In this document: positions 19,848 to 29,795 of the stretch, in pieces
Layout of the letters: each line of letters begins with the position of its first letter
How positions within the stretch are numbered: the first letter of the stretch is position 1
NCBI GenBank assembly: GCA_003170135.1
Contig: PMZR01000123.1
Span: 1-56,542 of the forward strand
Length of the DNA stretch: 56,542 nt
Reading direction: 5' to 3'
DNA from: Acidobacteriota bacterium
GTDB lineage: Bacteria; Acidobacteriota; Vicinamibacteria; Vicinamibacterales; Fen-181
Made by a program: the position numbers and the translations under genes
The notes under the pieces: model-generated
Database searches by the model: none
The model's input: the letters and a program-made list of their open reading frames with translations, nothing else
What the model was told of the DNA's origin: nothing

Positions 19848-20564
19848 ATGGCGTCCCGATCGCGGTTCGGTGTCCGTCGCCTTCTGCTGCTGGCGCTCGA
19901 GATCGTCGGCCTGCTGGTCGTCGTGTCGCTCGTCGGCACCCTGGCCCTGCGCTGGGTCCCGCCGCCGACCACGGCGGTCATGATCGAGCGGCGCGTCGGC
20001 GCGCAGCTCGCGGGTCGCACCTATCACGCGACGTACCGGTGGGTGCCCTGGGCCCGGATCTCGCCCGACTGCGCGCTGGCCGTCATCGCGGCCGAGGACC
20101 AGCATTTCGCCGACCACCACGGCTTCGACGTTGACTCGATCCAGAAGGCCATCGATGACCACGAACGCGGGCTCCGACTGCGCGGCGCGAGCACGATTTC
20201 GCAGCAGGTCGCCAAGAACCTGTTCCTGTGGTCCGGCCGCAGCTTCGTTCGCAAGGGCCTCGAGGCGTACTTCACGGCGCTCATCGAGTTGACGTGGTCC
20301 AAGCGCCGTATCCTCGAGGTCTACCTGAACATCGTCGAGCTGGGTGACGGGGTGTTCGGCGTCGAGGCGGCGAGCCAGCGCTATTTCCGGAAGCCGGCCG
20401 CGCGCGTGCAGTCCGAAGAGGCGGCGCTGCTGGCGGCCGTTCTGCCCAATCCGCTGCGCTTGCGGGTGGACCGCCCGTCGGCCTACGTCGAAGAGCGCCG
20501 GGACTGGATAGTCCAACAGATGAGGCAGCTCGGCGGGCCCCTCTATATCAGGCGCTTCCCGTGA
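19848..20564 (+). CDS. mtgA: Monofunctional peptidoglycan transglycosylase
   Basis: The protein has 238 residues: a short cytoplasmic head, one membrane helix ([23 protein letters not shown]), then a GT51 glycosyltransferase domain. Key motifs are [17 protein letters not shown] (catalytic Glu), [20 protein letters not shown], and [29 protein letters not shown]. It polymerises lipid II into glycan strands at the outer face of the inner membrane. Length and order match MtgA. Convincing alternative starts are absent. Confidence 0.95.
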   Translation: MASRSRFGVRRLLLLALEIVGLLVVVSLVGTLALRWVPPPTTAVMIERRVGAQLAGRTYHATYRWVPWARISPDCALAVIAAEDQHFADHHGFDVDSIQKAIDDHERGLRLRGASTISQQVAKNLFLWSGRSFVRKGLEAYFTALIELTWSKRRILEVYLNIVELGDGVFGVEAASQRYFRKPAARVQSEEAALLAAVLPNPLRLRVDRPSAYVEERRDWIVQQMRQLGGPLYIRRFP

Positions 20565-20634
20565 TTGGGTTCCTGAACCGTAGCACCTATTCGTGGCATA
20601 ATCGACCGGCGCTGGCCCTTTCCCTGGAGTTCAC

Positions 20635-21078
20635 GTGGTACGTCTTCTTCGGTCGACCCTGACCTTCGTTGCCCTTGGCGTGCTCGCTGCCCTGACCGCC
20701 GCCTGCGGAGGCACGACGACGTCCCCGTCGAGCAGCCCGCCTTACAGCACGACCGACTTGCGGTTGGGAACCGGTACGACCGCGATCACTGGAAGCGTGG
20801 TGACGGTGAACTACACCGCCTGGCTCTATGACGCGTCGAAGCCTCCCGATCAGAAAGGACTGGAGGTCGACACGTCAACCGGGCGGCCGGCTTTCTCGTT
20901 CACCGTCGGCGCCGCCCAACTGATTACCGGATTTGAAAACGGCGTGCTGGGGATGAACGTCGGCGGCCTGCGCCGCGTCGTCGTTCCGCCGTCGCTCGGA
21001 TACGGCGCGAGCCGCAGCGGTTCGATACCGCCGAGCGCGACGCTCGTCTTCGAGATCGAGCTGGTGGACGTGCAGTAG
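20635..21078 (+). CDS. FKBP-type peptidyl-prolyl isomerase lipoprotein
   Basis: A 147-residue protein from GTG 20635 with GGAG 5 nt upstream. The signal ends in a lipobox (LTAAC, about residue 24), so it is probably a lipoprotein. The FKBP core has VTVNYTAWLYD, FSFTVGAAQLITGFENGVLGMNVGGLRRVVVPPSLGYG and ATLVFEIELVDVQ. It catalyses proline cis-trans isomerisation in the periplasm or outer membrane. A Ser/Thr-rich linker (TTTSPSSSPP) follows the lipobox. Confidence 0.93.
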   Translation: MVRLLRSTLTFVALGVLAALTAACGGTTTSPSSSPPYSTTDLRLGTGTTAITGSVVTVNYTAWLYDASKPPDQKGLEVDTSTGRPAFSFTVGAAQLITGFENGVLGMNVGGLRRVVVPPSLGYGASRSGSIPPSATLVFEIELVDVQ

Positions 21079-21142
21079 TCCGGCGCACGCCCGCCATCGC
21101 ACCGCCCACTCGCTTCGCTGGCGCGATGCATTTCGCAGGGCG

Positions 21143-21176
21143 CGCACTCCGCACCCCGCACGTCGCACTTCGCACG
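21143..21176. repeat. Heptamer tract CGCACYY
   Basis: Units CGCACTC, CGCACCC, CGCACGT, CGCACTT and CGCACG run consecutively in the spacer between two convergent genes. The architecture is the same as at 9673, with CGCAC replacing CGGAC. Confidence 0.85.
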
Positions 21177-21192
21177 CGGCAGCTAACTCCCC

Positions 21193-22275
21193 TCAGCGTC
21201 CGATATGCACCCGGAGACCGGCCAGGAAATAGGTCATCCGGTCGTTGATCGAGCCTTCGCCGCCATTGAGGTTGTTGCCCTTGAGTTGGGTACGTCCGCC
21301 CTCCAGGTAGATGGCCACTCCCGGCGTCACCCAGCCCTCAAGACCGCCACCAAACACCCAGCCCAGTCCCGACGTCTTCAGTTCGATGGTCTGCGTTCCG
21401 CCGAGGACCGTCTGCGTGGTGTCGCCGACGGTGATCAAGATGTCGTTGATCGTCTCCGTCGTGCTCGTCGTCGCCCGGTGATAATTCGCGCCCACCTTAC
21501 CGTAGAAGCGCACGGCGCCAATCGGCACGCCCACCTTCCCGGCGAGGGTCACGACGCGCGCATCGAAAAAGCTGTCGAAATTGAACGTGTCGCCGGCGCC
21601 GGAAGCGGTCACCCGCAAGGGCTTCATGTAGCTCGCCTCGGCGGCGATGAACCGGGTGATCCAGTAGTCGACGCCCGCGGCATAGGCGGGCCTGAGATCC
21701 GCGCTGGTGCAGGCGGTCACGTTTCCGCACGCGAGGACCGCCGCATCGCGGAACTTCGCGTAGCTTCCGCCTCCGAACACCACGAGGCCGGTGGGCAACC
21801 GTCGCCGGAGTTTGATAGGGGTGCCGGCCGCCGCCTGCCGCAGCCACTCTGCCGGCGGCGCTCCCTGTTTCAGCCACAGCGCCGGCGTGACCCCGCCGAC
21901 ATCCACGACGAACGTGGTGATCCGGCGCATGACGAACAACCCGGCAATCTCCGATCGGGTGCAGCCCGGTTCCGGGGGAGGCGGCTGCAGGCCGGGTTCG
22001 ACGAGGAACACGCGCCGCATCTTGTCGCACGCGTCGACAAAGACGTGCGCAGACGACTCCGCGGCTGTCGCAGTGGGCGGCGCCTTGACGACGAGCGTCG
22101 CGTCGCCGGTGGCGTTCGCGGTCGCGGACCCGACCGTAGCCGTGTTCAGCACGAGCTCGATGGGCGACCCCGGCGGCGCGTTTTTCACGATGACGGTTTG
22201 CGCCGTCGCCGACGCGACACCGACGGTCACGGTGATTGCGGCCGCAAGCAACAGCGGCCGCCAGGGTTCCCTCAT
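21193..22275 (-). CDS. Outer-membrane beta-barrel protein
   Basis: A 360-residue protein with a signal peptide (ASATAQ). A beta-sandwich-like amino part (KNAPPGSPIELVLNTATVGSATANATGDATLVV) with two Cys pairs precedes a barrel (YAAGVDYWITRFIAAEASYMKPL, KVGVPIGAVRFYGKVGANYHR, GLGWVFGGGLEGWVTPGVAIYLEGGRTQLKG) ending FLAGLRVHIGR. The ATG at 22275 has GAGGAGG 6 nt upstream. It resembles OmpA-like or OMP_b-brl barrels; no specific function can be given. Confidence 0.75.
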   Translation of the reverse strand: MREPWRPLLLAAAITVTVGVASATAQTVIVKNAPPGSPIELVLNTATVGSATANATGDATLVVKAPPTATAAESSAHVFVDACDKMRRVFLVEPGLQPPPPEPGCTRSEIAGLFVMRRITTFVVDVGGVTPALWLKQGAPPAEWLRQAAAGTPIKLRRRLPTGLVVFGGGSYAKFRDAAVLACGNVTACTSADLRPAYAAGVDYWITRFIAAEASYMKPLRVTASGAGDTFNFDSFFDARVVTLAGKVGVPIGAVRFYGKVGANYHRATTSTTETINDILITVGDTTQTVLGGTQTIELKTSGLGWVFGGGLEGWVTPGVAIYLEGGRTQLKGNNLNGGEGSINDRMTYFLAGLRVHIGR

Positions 22276-22398
22276 GCTCGCCTCCTCGTGCGCAGACAGG
22301 ACTCGCGCGACTCCCCGTTCCGGTGGCAATGAGGATATCACCGGCAGGCTTCGGGCCGCTGCAGGTTTGGCTGATGGGCCGTCTCAGGCGCCGCCGGG

Positions 22399-24789
22399 TC
22401 AGGGCCGGGCGTTTTTCAGCCGCAGGGCGTTTGCGACCACCGACACCGAGCTGAAGCTCATCGCCGCGGCCGCAATCATCGGACTCAACAGGATCCCCGT
22501 GAACGGATACAGGACGCCGGCCGCCAGCGGCACCCCCAGCGCGTTGTAGACGAACGCGAAGAACAGATTCTCCCTGATGTTCGCGATCGTCGCCGCGCTG
22601 AGGCGCCGCGCGCGCACGATCCCGGTCAGGTCGCCCTTCACGAGCGTGACATCCGCGCTCTCCATCGCCACGTCGGCGCCGGTTCCCATGGCGATGCCGA
22701 CCTGGGCCTGCGCCAGCGCGGGCGCGTCGTTGATGCCGTCGCCCGCCATCGCGACGAACCGTCCCTGCGCCTGGAGCCGCTTCACCGCGTTCAGTTTCTC
22801 GTCCGGCAGCACGTCCGCCAGGACGTCGTCGATGCCCAGTCGTCGCGCAACCGCCTCGGCGGTCGTGCGCGTGTCGCCGGTGAGCATCACGATCTTCAGC
22901 CCCTCGCGGTGCAGTTGCTGGATCGCCGCGGCGGTCGTGGCCTTCACCGGATCGGCCACGGCCAGCAGCCCCGCCGGCCGTCCATCGACGGCCACCAATA
23001 CCACCGTCTGCCCGTCTGCCCGCAATTGCTCCGCGCGTGCGCCCAACGGGCCGGGATCGACGTGAAGCTGCTCCATGAGCGCGACGTTGCCCAGGGCGAC
23101 GCGGTGCCCGTCAACCGTGCCCGTCACGCCCTTGCCTCTGACGGCCTCGACCCCGGCCGGGCTGCGCAGGTCCAGGCCCCGCGCCACCGCCCCCGCGACA
23201 ATCGCTCCCGCCAGCGGGTGCTCGCTCCCTTGCTCGAGGCTCGCGGCCCATCGGACGAGGCTTCCCTCGTCAACTCCAGCCTCGACAACGACGGCCACGA
23301 GCTGTGGCTTGCCCTCGGTCAGCGTGCCGGTCTTGTCCACGACGAGCGTGTCCACGCGGCGCAGCACTTCGATGGCCTCCGCGTTGCGGAACAACACGCC
23401 GAGGCTCGCGCCTTTTCCCATGGCCACCATGATCGACATCGGCGTGGCGAGGCCGAGCGCGCACGGACACGCGATGATCAACACGGACACGGCGGCGACC
23501 AGCGCATAGGCCATTTTCGGCTCCGGGCCGACCAGCGCCCAGACGATGAACGCCGCCGCCGACGCCGCGAAGACCGCGGGTACGAAGTAGGCGGACACCC
23601 GGTCCACCAGCCGCTGCACCGGCGCCCGGCTCCGTTGCGCCTCTCCCACCATCCGCACGATTTGCGACAGCAGCGTCTCGGCGCCGACGCGATCCGCGCG
23701 CATCACGAAACTGCCGGTGCCGTTGATCGTGGCGCCGATGACGCGGTCGCCCGCGTGCCGCTCGACCGGGATCGACTCGCCGGTGACCATCGACTCGTCC
23801 ACCGCGCTCGCGCCCTCGACGACCACGCCGTCCACGGGCACCCTCTCGCCGGGCCTCACCCGGAGCCGATCGCCTGCTTCAACCATCTCGAGCGGCACGT
23901 CCTGGTCGTGCCCGTCGGCGGTCACGCGGCGCGCCCGTTTCGGCGCCAGGCCGAGCAACGCGCGAATCGCGGATCCGGTGCGGCTGCGAGCCCGAAGCTC
24001 CAGCACCTGTCCCAGCAGCACGAGGGTGACGATGGCCGCGGCTGCCTCGAAGTAGATCGCGGTCAGGCCGTCGGCGCCGCAAAACGACTCCGGGAAGAGG
24101 CCGGGGACGAGCATCGCAGCCAGGCTGTAGACGAACGCCACGGACACGCCCACGCCGATGAGCGTGAACATGTTCAGGCTGCGGTGGACCAGCGACTGCC
24201 ACGCGCGCACGAAGAACGGCCAGCCGCCCCACAGCACAACAGGCGTCGCCAGCGCGAGCTCGCACCACCGGAGCGCGGCTGCCGACGCCACCTGGTCCAC
24301 GACATGCCCCGCCAGATCGTGGGCCATCGCGAGGACGATGAGCGGCAACGTGAGGACCAGGCTGACCCGGAATCGCCTGGTCATGTCGAGCAGTTCGGGG
24401 TTCTGTTCATCGTCCTCGCGCAGCGAGACGGTGGTCGGCTCGAGCGCCATTCCGCAGATCGGGCACGTACCCGGGCCGTCGCGCCCGATCTGCGGGTGCA
24501 TCGGACACGTGTATTCGACCCCGGTTGGCTGGGGCGCCGCGGCCACCACCGGGGCGGGTTTCAGATCGCTGTGCGAGGCGGCGCGCTCGGACGACGGCGT
24601 CGGCGTCGCGACCGGCACGAACCGGGCGGGGTCGGCCTGAAAGCGTTCGAGACACCTGGGGTTGCAGAAGTAGTACGTCCGTCCCGCGTATTCGGCGTGC
24701 CCGGCGGCGCGCGACGGGTCGATGGTCATCCCGCAGACCGGATCCAGGACCCCCTCGGCCATGGGCAGCATCGTGAGTTTGTGCGACAT
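22399..24789 (-). CDS. copA: Copper-type P1B ATPase with YHS and heavy-metal-binding domains
   Basis: The protein has 796 residues. A YHS domain (residues ~14-57, [22 protein letters not shown]) is followed by a heavy-metal-binding domain ([21 protein letters not shown], ~93-122), then an eight-helix P1B ATPase. Hallmarks are [11 protein letters not shown] (metal site CPC), DKTGTLTEG (phosphorylated Asp), HPLAGAIV (HP locus) and [14 protein letters not shown]. It pumps Cu(I) or Ag(I) out of the cytoplasm. csoR lies 62 nt upstream on the same strand, consistent with copper-induced expression. The specificity (Cu versus other soft metals) rests on the CPC motif and the context. Confidence 0.94.
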   Translation of the reverse strand: MSHKLTMLPMAEGVLDPVCGMTIDPSRAAGHAEYAGRTYYFCNPRCLERFQADPARFVPVATPTPSSERAASHSDLKPAPVVAAAPQPTGVEYTCPMHPQIGRDGPGTCPICGMALEPTTVSLREDDEQNPELLDMTRRFRVSLVLTLPLIVLAMAHDLAGHVVDQVASAAALRWCELALATPVVLWGGWPFFVRAWQSLVHRSLNMFTLIGVGVSVAFVYSLAAMLVPGLFPESFCGADGLTAIYFEAAAAIVTLVLLGQVLELRARSRTGSAIRALLGLAPKRARRVTADGHDQDVPLEMVEAGDRLRVRPGERVPVDGVVVEGASAVDESMVTGESIPVERHAGDRVIGATINGTGSFVMRADRVGAETLLSQIVRMVGEAQRSRAPVQRLVDRVSAYFVPAVFAASAAAFIVWALVGPEPKMAYALVAAVSVLIIACPCALGLATPMSIMVAMGKGASLGVLFRNAEAIEVLRRVDTLVVDKTGTLTEGKPQLVAVVVEAGVDEGSLVRWAASLEQGSEHPLAGAIVAGAVARGLDLRSPAGVEAVRGKGVTGTVDGHRVALGNVALMEQLHVDPGPLGARAEQLRADGQTVVLVAVDGRPAGLLAVADPVKATTAAAIQQLHREGLKIVMLTGDTRTTAEAVARRLGIDDVLADVLPDEKLNAVKRLQAQGRFVAMAGDGINDAPALAQAQVGIAMGTGADVAMESADVTLVKGDLTGIVRARRLSAATIANIRENLFFAFVYNALGVPLAAGVLYPFTGILLSPMIAAAAMSFSSVSVVANALRLKNARP

Positions 24790-24806
24790 GTTTCTCTCTT
24801 ATGCCA

Positions 24807-24837
24807 GGCTCCGGGCTCCAGGCTCCAAGGCTTCAGG
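24807..24837. repeat. Heptamer tract GGCTCCR
   Basis: Units GGCTCCG, GGCTCCA and GGCTCCA, then a shifted GGCTTCA, lie between csoR and copA. Confidence 0.7.
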
Positions 24838-24851
24838 TTCGATTCAGAGCG

Positions 24852-25244
24852 TCACGAATGCCGGTCGAAGAGCTGCACCAGTTCGTCGTACGCCTTTTCG
24901 GCCTGCCCGGGCCCCTTGCTGACGGCGTCCTTCACGCAGTGCCGGAGGTGGTTGCGCAACAGGGCCCGGCCCGCGGCGCGCAGGGCCTCCTGCACCGACG
25001 ACAGCTGCACGAGGATGTCGGCACAGTAGCGGTTCTCTTCGACCATCCGCTGCAGGCCACGGACCTGCCCTTCGATGCGGCGCAGCCGGTTGAGGTTCTG
25101 CGCCTTGATGGCGGCGTCCACGCCGACGGCCTTGCGTCCATCCGCCGCCGCACAGCCGCAGGACACCTCCGGCGCTGCCGGCCGGGTTGCCGGACCGACC
25201 CGTGCGGACCTGGCGGATCCGGCGGCCGCAGTCTTCGGTTTCAT
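24852..25244 (-). CDS. csoR: CsoR/RcnR-family metal-sensing repressor
   Basis: A 130-residue protein. The family core is NLNRLRRIEGQVRGLQRMVEENRYCADILVQLSSVQEALRAAGRALLRNHLRHCV, which carries the Cys-His-Cys triad of copper sensors: C74 in YCAD, then H99 and C103 in LRNHLRHC. The amino-terminal ~45 residues are an Ala-rich extension with a Cys pair (SCGCAA) not found in typical CsoR. It probably represses the csoR-copA operon and releases DNA on Cu(I) binding. Two pseudopalindromic boxes abut the start codon. Confidence 0.88.
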   Translation of the reverse strand: MKPKTAAAGSARSARVGPATRPAAPEVSCGCAAADGRKAVGVDAAIKAQNLNRLRRIEGQVRGLQRMVEENRYCADILVQLSSVQEALRAAGRALLRNHLRHCVKDAVSKGPGQAEKAYDELVQLFDRHS

Positions 25245-25286
25245 ATACCCCCCACCCGTATGATGATAGATACCTGGTGGGGGTAT
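25245..25286 (-). promoter_or_regulatory. Two CsoR-type operator boxes
   Basis: Two 17-bp boxes, ATACCCCCCACCCGTAT (25245-25261) and ATACCTGGTGGGGGTAT (25270-25286), both with the TACC...GGTAT-like ends of CsoR operators, lie immediately upstream of csoR. Their spacing (25 nt centre to centre) would allow two tetramers. Confidence 0.65.
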
Positions 25287-25290
25287 GTCA

Positions 25291-25572
25291 AGGCCGCGCC
25301 TGCCGAGCCGACACCGACGGCGTCTATTTCGCCGTGCCCGAGCGCCGCGCCATCGGCCGGTTGCTCGCCGGCGACGTCGTGGACGATCTCGTGACCAGGT
25401 TGGGGCGGCTTGCCAGCGGGCCATGGGGGCATCCGGTCGAGAGCGCGCGGTGGTGCTGCCGCTCACCCGCCTTGGCCGGGAGCGTCTGTCTGGCGTGCTG
25501 GTCGCTGGCGTCACCCCGCAACGCGCAGTCGACGGCGGTTTTCGTGATTTCCTGTCGCTGGTCGCCGGGTAG
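25291..25572 (+). pseudogene. GAF-domain remnant of the hybrid kinase
   Basis: Frame A (to about 25435) reads CRADTDGVYFAVPERRAIGRLLAGDVVDDLVTRLGRLASGPW. Frame B then reads RERAVVLPLTRLGRERLSGVLVAGV and ends FLSLVAG with a TAG at 25570. Together they match the GAF domain that precedes the histidine-kinase core in related proteins (…LVAGQIATAI…). The TAG sits where CAG (Gln) is expected, and the next codons ATAISNVRAYQEEKARAE continue in the kinase frame. A one-base shift in the GGGGG run near 25430, the TAG and the missing amino end show decay. The remnant starts directly after the CsoR operator, so a deletion has fused the two loci. Confidence 0.65.
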
Positions 25573-25674
25573 ACGGCCACGGCCATCAGCAACGTCCGCG
25601 CATATCAGGAAGAGAAGGCGCGCGCCGAGGGCCTGGCGGAGCTCGATCGCGCCAAGACCGCCTTCTTCAGCAAC

Positions 25675-28600
25675 GTGAGCCACGAGTTCCGCACGCCGCT
25701 GACGCTGATGCTCGGGCCGGTGGAAGAGTTGCTGTCACGCAGCCACACCGATCTGTCGCCCGCCGCCAAGAGCCAGCTCGAAGTGGCGCACCGCAACAGC
25801 CTGCGCCTGCTGCGGCTGGTCAACACGCTGCTGGACTTCTCCCGCGTCGAGGCGGGACGCGTGCGGGCGGTGTTCGAGCCGACGGACCTGGCCGCCTTCA
25901 CGGCGGAGTTGGCCAGCGTGTTCCGCTCCGCCACCGAACGCGCGGGGCTGGCGCTCGTGGTGGACTGCGCCCCGCTTTCCGAGCCCGTCTACGTCGACCG
26001 GGACATGTGGGAGAAGATCGTCCTGAACCTGGTCTCGAACGCGTTCAAGTTCACCTTCGAGGGCCGGATCGAAGTCGCCGTCCGGGCCGAGGGTTCCAAC
26101 GCCATTCTGATTGTTCGCGACACGGGCGTGGGGATCCCCGCAGAAGCCTTGCCGCGCCTCTTCGAGCGCTTCCATCGCGTCCAGAACATGCGCGGCCGCA
26201 CGCACGAGGGCAGCGGCATCGGCCTGGCCCTGGTGCAGGAGCTGGTCAAGCTCCATCACGGCTCCGTGCGCGTCGAGAGCCGCCTGGGAGAGGGGAGCGC
26301 CTTCACGGTCTGCCTGCCGCTCGGCAAAGCGCATCTGCCGGCGGAGGAACTCGGCGGCGCGCGCAACCTCGCGTCCACGGCCACCGGCGCGGCGCCCTTC
26401 ATCGAGGAAGCCCTGCGCTGGTTGCCCGAGGCTCCCGATCGTCCGGCTGGAGCCGAGCTTCCCACGCACTCCGATCTGATGGCCGTACCCTGTCCGCCGG
26501 GGTCCGACGCGCCGCGCGCCGACCGCCCGCGAGTCCTGGTGGCCGACGACAACGCGGACATGCGCGATTACGTGGTGCGCCTGCTGTCCGAGCGCTATGT
26601 TGTCGAGGCCGTGCCGGATGGCCAGGCCGCGCTGGCTGCCGCAACAGAGCGCCGGCCGGATTTGATCCTGAGCGACGTCATGATGCCGGGGCTCGACGGT
26701 TTCGAACTGGTGCAGCGGCTGCGCGCCGATTCGAGCACGCGGGAGATTCCCATCATCCTGTTGTCGGCCCGCGCGGGGGAGGAGTCCCGCATCGAAGGGC
26801 TGCAAACCGGCGCGGACGATTACCTGATCAAGCCCTTTTCCGCCCGCGAGCTCGTCGCCCGCGTGCAGACCCATCTGCAGCTGGCCCGTGTGCGTCGCGA
26901 CGCCGACCGCACGGTGCGCGAGAGCGAGCAGAGGCTCCGCCGCTTCTATGACTCGGGCATGCTCGGCGTCTTCTACTGGAACATGGACGGCAAGATCACC
27001 GATGCCAACGACCGGTTCCTGGAAATGATGGGTTACGAGCGCGAGGACCTGGGGCGAATCGACTGGCTGGGGATGACGCCGCCGGAGTATCGACACCTGG
27101 ACGAGCAATCGGTCGCGGAACTCAGGGCCACCGGCGTCAACCGGGTGCCGTTCGAGAAGGAGTACATCCGCAAGGATGGCACCCGGATGCCGATCATCAT
27201 CGCCGGTGCCATCCTCGATGACGCGCGCTTCGATGGCGTCGCATTCGTGCTGGACATCACCGCACGCAAACGCGCCGAGGAGCAGCTGCGGGAAGGCGAG
27301 GCACGCTTCCGGTCGGTGCTCGAGAATTCCCACGCCGTCATTTACCGCCTGAATGTGCAAACCGGCCGGTACGAGTACGTCAGCCCGTCTGCCGAAGCGG
27401 TGGTCGGGTTCTCGCCCGATGAACTGACCGCGATGGACTTCGAGGCGGCGCTGGCGATGGTGCACCCCGACGACGCGCCGGCGATGCTCGCCACGGTGGC
27501 GCGCCTCCAGGATACCGTCACGGAAGTCGTGGAATACCGTCAGCGAACCAGGAACGGCGGCTACCGGTGGCTGTCGAACCACATGTCGCTTGTCAAAGAC
27601 AGTTCTGGCCGACCGCTCTACCGGCACGGCAACATTCGCGACGTCACTGAACGCAAGCATGCCGAGGCGGCGCTGCGGGAATCGGAGGAGCGGTACCGAA
27701 CGCTATTCAGCACGCTGATTGAGGGCTTCTGCGTCATCGAGGTGATCTTCGATTCCGACAACAAGCCCGTCGATTACCGGTTCCTCGAGATCAATCCGGC
27801 GTTTGAATCGCAAACCGGCCTGCACAATGCGAAAGGCCGACGCATGCGCGAGTTGGCCCCCGATCACGAGGCCCATTGGTTTAAAATCTACGGCAACGTC
27901 GCGTTGACGGGCCGACCGGCGCGGTTCGTCAACGAAGCGAAGGCGCTGGACCGCTGGTACGACGTGAGCGCCTACCGGGTCGGGGGGCCGGAGAGTCGAA
28001 ACGTCGCCATCCTCTTCAACGATATTACCAAGCGCAAACGTGCCGAGACGCGCGCACGGGCACTGCAGGAGATCACGGCGGCGCTTGCGGCGGCGATCAC
28101 CCCGGAGCAGGTGGGCGACGTGGTGCTCAACCAGGCGTCGCAAACGCTGGGCGCGGCCGCGGCGGTCATGGGCCTCATCGCCGAGGGCGACGCGGTGGAC
28201 GTGTGGTCCTCGCTGGGAGTGTCCGACGAAGTGCTGGCCCGCTGGGGGCGGAAGCGGATGGATACGCGGACGCTTCTGACCGATGTGGTCCGTACGGGGC
28301 GAGCCATCGTGATGCCGTCGCTCGCCGAATACGCCGCGGCCTATCCGGATATTCTCCCTGAGGTCGGCCCGTTCGGGCTGCAGGCGGTCGCCGGGATCCC
28401 GCTGACAGTCGGGGACCGCGTGCTGGGCGCCGTCACCTTCATCTTCTCCAGTTCGCGGGCGTTCAGCGCAGAAGACGTGGCCTTCATGGAGACCATCGCC
28501 GGGCAGGCGGCGCAGGCGGTGGAGCGCGCCCGACTGTACAGGACGGTGCAATCGCAGGCGCAGACCCTCGCGATCAACAACGAGGAACTGCGCGAGGCCG

Positions 28601-29703
28601 ACCGCCGCAAGAACGAATTCCTCGCGATGTTGTCGCACGAGCTGCGCAATCCGCTCGCGCCCATCCGCAGCGGCCTCTACATCCTGAACCGTGCCGCGCC
28701 CGGGAGCGAGCAGGCCCGGCGAGCCCAGGCGGTGGTCGATCGCCAGGTGGGGCACATGACGCGCATCGTGGACGACCTGCTCGACGTGACGCGGATCTCG
28801 CGAGGCAAGCTGCAGCTGCGGCGTGAGTCGCTCGATTTCGTCGATGTCGTACGGCGGGCGATCGACGATCACCGGGCGTTGTTTGCGGCCAACAACCTCG
28901 AGCTCCAGGCCTCGATCCCCGATGAACCGATCCGGATCAACGGCGACCGGACGCGCGTCGCCCAGGTCGTCGGGAACCTCCTTCAGAACGCCGCGAAATT
29001 CACGCCGGCGGGAGGAACGGTCACCGTCATCGTCGAAGCAGACGACGAGGGGCGTCAGGCCGTTGTGCGCGTGCGCGACACGGGCCCGGGCATCACGGCG
29101 GAGATGCTGCCTCAAATCTTCGAGCCGTTCACGCAGGCGGACACCACGCTGGACCGCAGCAAGGGCGGTCTCGGCCTCGGGCTCTCGCTCGTCAAGGGCA
29201 TCATGGAGATGCACGGCGGCACGACGAGCGTGGTGAGCGAAGGGCCGGGCAGGGGCGCCGAGTTCGTGGTCGGCTTCCCGCGCGAGACGAGCCGCCCGGC
29301 GGCGACCAGGCCCGCGCGCGGCGCCCGCCAGCGCATCGCCCTTCGCCGGGTGCTCATCATCGAGGACAACGTGGACGCCGCCGAGAGCCTGCGCGAAGTG
29401 CTGGAGCTCGACGGTCACACGGTGGATCTCGCCTTCTCGGGAGCGAAGGGGATCGAGAAGGCGAAGGGCTTCCTGCCGGAGGTCGTGCTCTGCGACATCG
29501 GGTTGCCGGGCATGGACGGGTACGCGGTGGCCAGAGCCATCCGTGCGGACCCGGCACTGCAGGCGATTTGCCTGGTGGCGCTCACCGGGTATGCCGGCCC
29601 GGACGACATCGAGCGATCACGCGCCGCCGGCTTCGATCATCACCTGCCCAAGCCGCCGGGCATCGAGACACTCGACGAAATTCTCGCGAGCCTGCCGACG
29701 TAG
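25675..29703 (+). CDS. Hybrid sensor kinase with two kinase cores and two receivers
   Basis: A 1342-residue frame. Order: HisKA beginning at the very start (SHEFRTPLTLMLGP, phospho-His at residue 3 if GTG 25675 is used), HATPase (~105-220; N, D/G boxes NLVSNAFKF, DTGVGI), receiver 1 (~280-395, DVMMPGLDG), three PAS domains (~415-810), GAF (~815-960), second HisKA (FLAMLSHELRNPLAPI), second HATPase (NLLQNAAKFTP, DTGPGI, GLGLGLSLVKG) and receiver 2 (CDIGLPGMDG) at the end. No start codon exists between the TAG at 25570 and the GTG, which cuts into the first dimerisation helix. The second kinase core is complete and could work. The signal is unknown; the copper genes upstream are neighbours by deletion, not evidence of metal sensing. 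Confidence 0.8.
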   Translation: MSHEFRTPLTLMLGPVEELLSRSHTDLSPAAKSQLEVAHRNSLRLLRLVNTLLDFSRVEAGRVRAVFEPTDLAAFTAELASVFRSATERAGLALVVDCAPLSEPVYVDRDMWEKIVLNLVSNAFKFTFEGRIEVAVRAEGSNAILIVRDTGVGIPAEALPRLFERFHRVQNMRGRTHEGSGIGLALVQELVKLHHGSVRVESRLGEGSAFTVCLPLGKAHLPAEELGGARNLASTATGAAPFIEEALRWLPEAPDRPAGAELPTHSDLMAVPCPPGSDAPRADRPRVLVADDNADMRDYVVRLLSERYVVEAVPDGQAALAAATERRPDLILSDVMMPGLDGFELVQRLRADSSTREIPIILLSARAGEESRIEGLQTGADDYLIKPFSARELVARVQTHLQLARVRRDADRTVRESEQRLRRFYDSGMLGVFYWNMDGKITDANDRFLEMMGYEREDLGRIDWLGMTPPEYRHLDEQSVAELRATGVNRVPFEKEYIRKDGTRMPIIIAGAILDDARFDGVAFVLDITARKRAEEQLREGEARFRSVLENSHAVIYRLNVQTGRYEYVSPSAEAVVGFSPDELTAMDFEAALAMVHPDDAPAMLATVARLQDTVTEVVEYRQRTRNGGYRWLSNHMSLVKDSSGRPLYRHGNIRDVTERKHAEAALRESEERYRTLFSTLIEGFCVIEVIFDSDNKPVDYRFLEINPAFESQTGLHNAKGRRMRELAPDHEAHWFKIYGNVALTGRPARFVNEAKALDRWYDVSAYRVGGPESRNVAILFNDITKRKRAETRARALQEITAALAAAITPEQVGDVVLNQASQTLGAAAAVMGLIAEGDAVDVWSSLGVSDEVLARWGRKRMDTRTLLTDVVRTGRAIVMPSLAEYAAAYPDILPEVGPFGLQAVAGIPLTVGDRVLGAVTFIFSSSRAFSAEDVAFMETIAGQAAQAVERARLYRTVQSQAQTLAINNEELREADRRKNEFLAMLSHELRNPLAPIRSGLYILNRAAPGSEQARRAQAVVDRQVGHMTRIVDDLLDVTRISRGKLQLRRESLDFVDVVRRAIDDHRALFAANNLELQASIPDEPIRINGDRTRVAQVVGNLLQNAAKFTPAGGTVTVIVEADDEGRQAVVRVRDTGPGITAEMLPQIFEPFTQADTTLDRSKGGLGLGLSLVKGIMEMHGGTTSVVSEGPGRGAEFVVGFPRETSRPAATRPARGARQRIALRRVLIIEDNVDAAESLREVLELDGHTVDLAFSGAKGIEKAKGFLPEVVLCDIGLPGMDGYAVARAIRADPALQAICLVALTGYAGPDDIERSRAAGFDHHLPKPPGIETLDEILASLPT

Positions 29704-29795
29704 CGATGTGCGCGCGAGGCCCGGGCCGCTCGGGGTTCGTCAGTCATCCGGCGTCGGTCGCGGTCGCCGGCCGACCAACGACCACGTTCACATGG

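Noticed and set aside
25570..25572. The in-frame TAG before the kinase as pyrrolysine or readthrough
   Set aside because: TAG is not associated with a PYLIS-like context, other damage is close by (a frameshift), and Gln is expected (one-base change). Decay is simpler.
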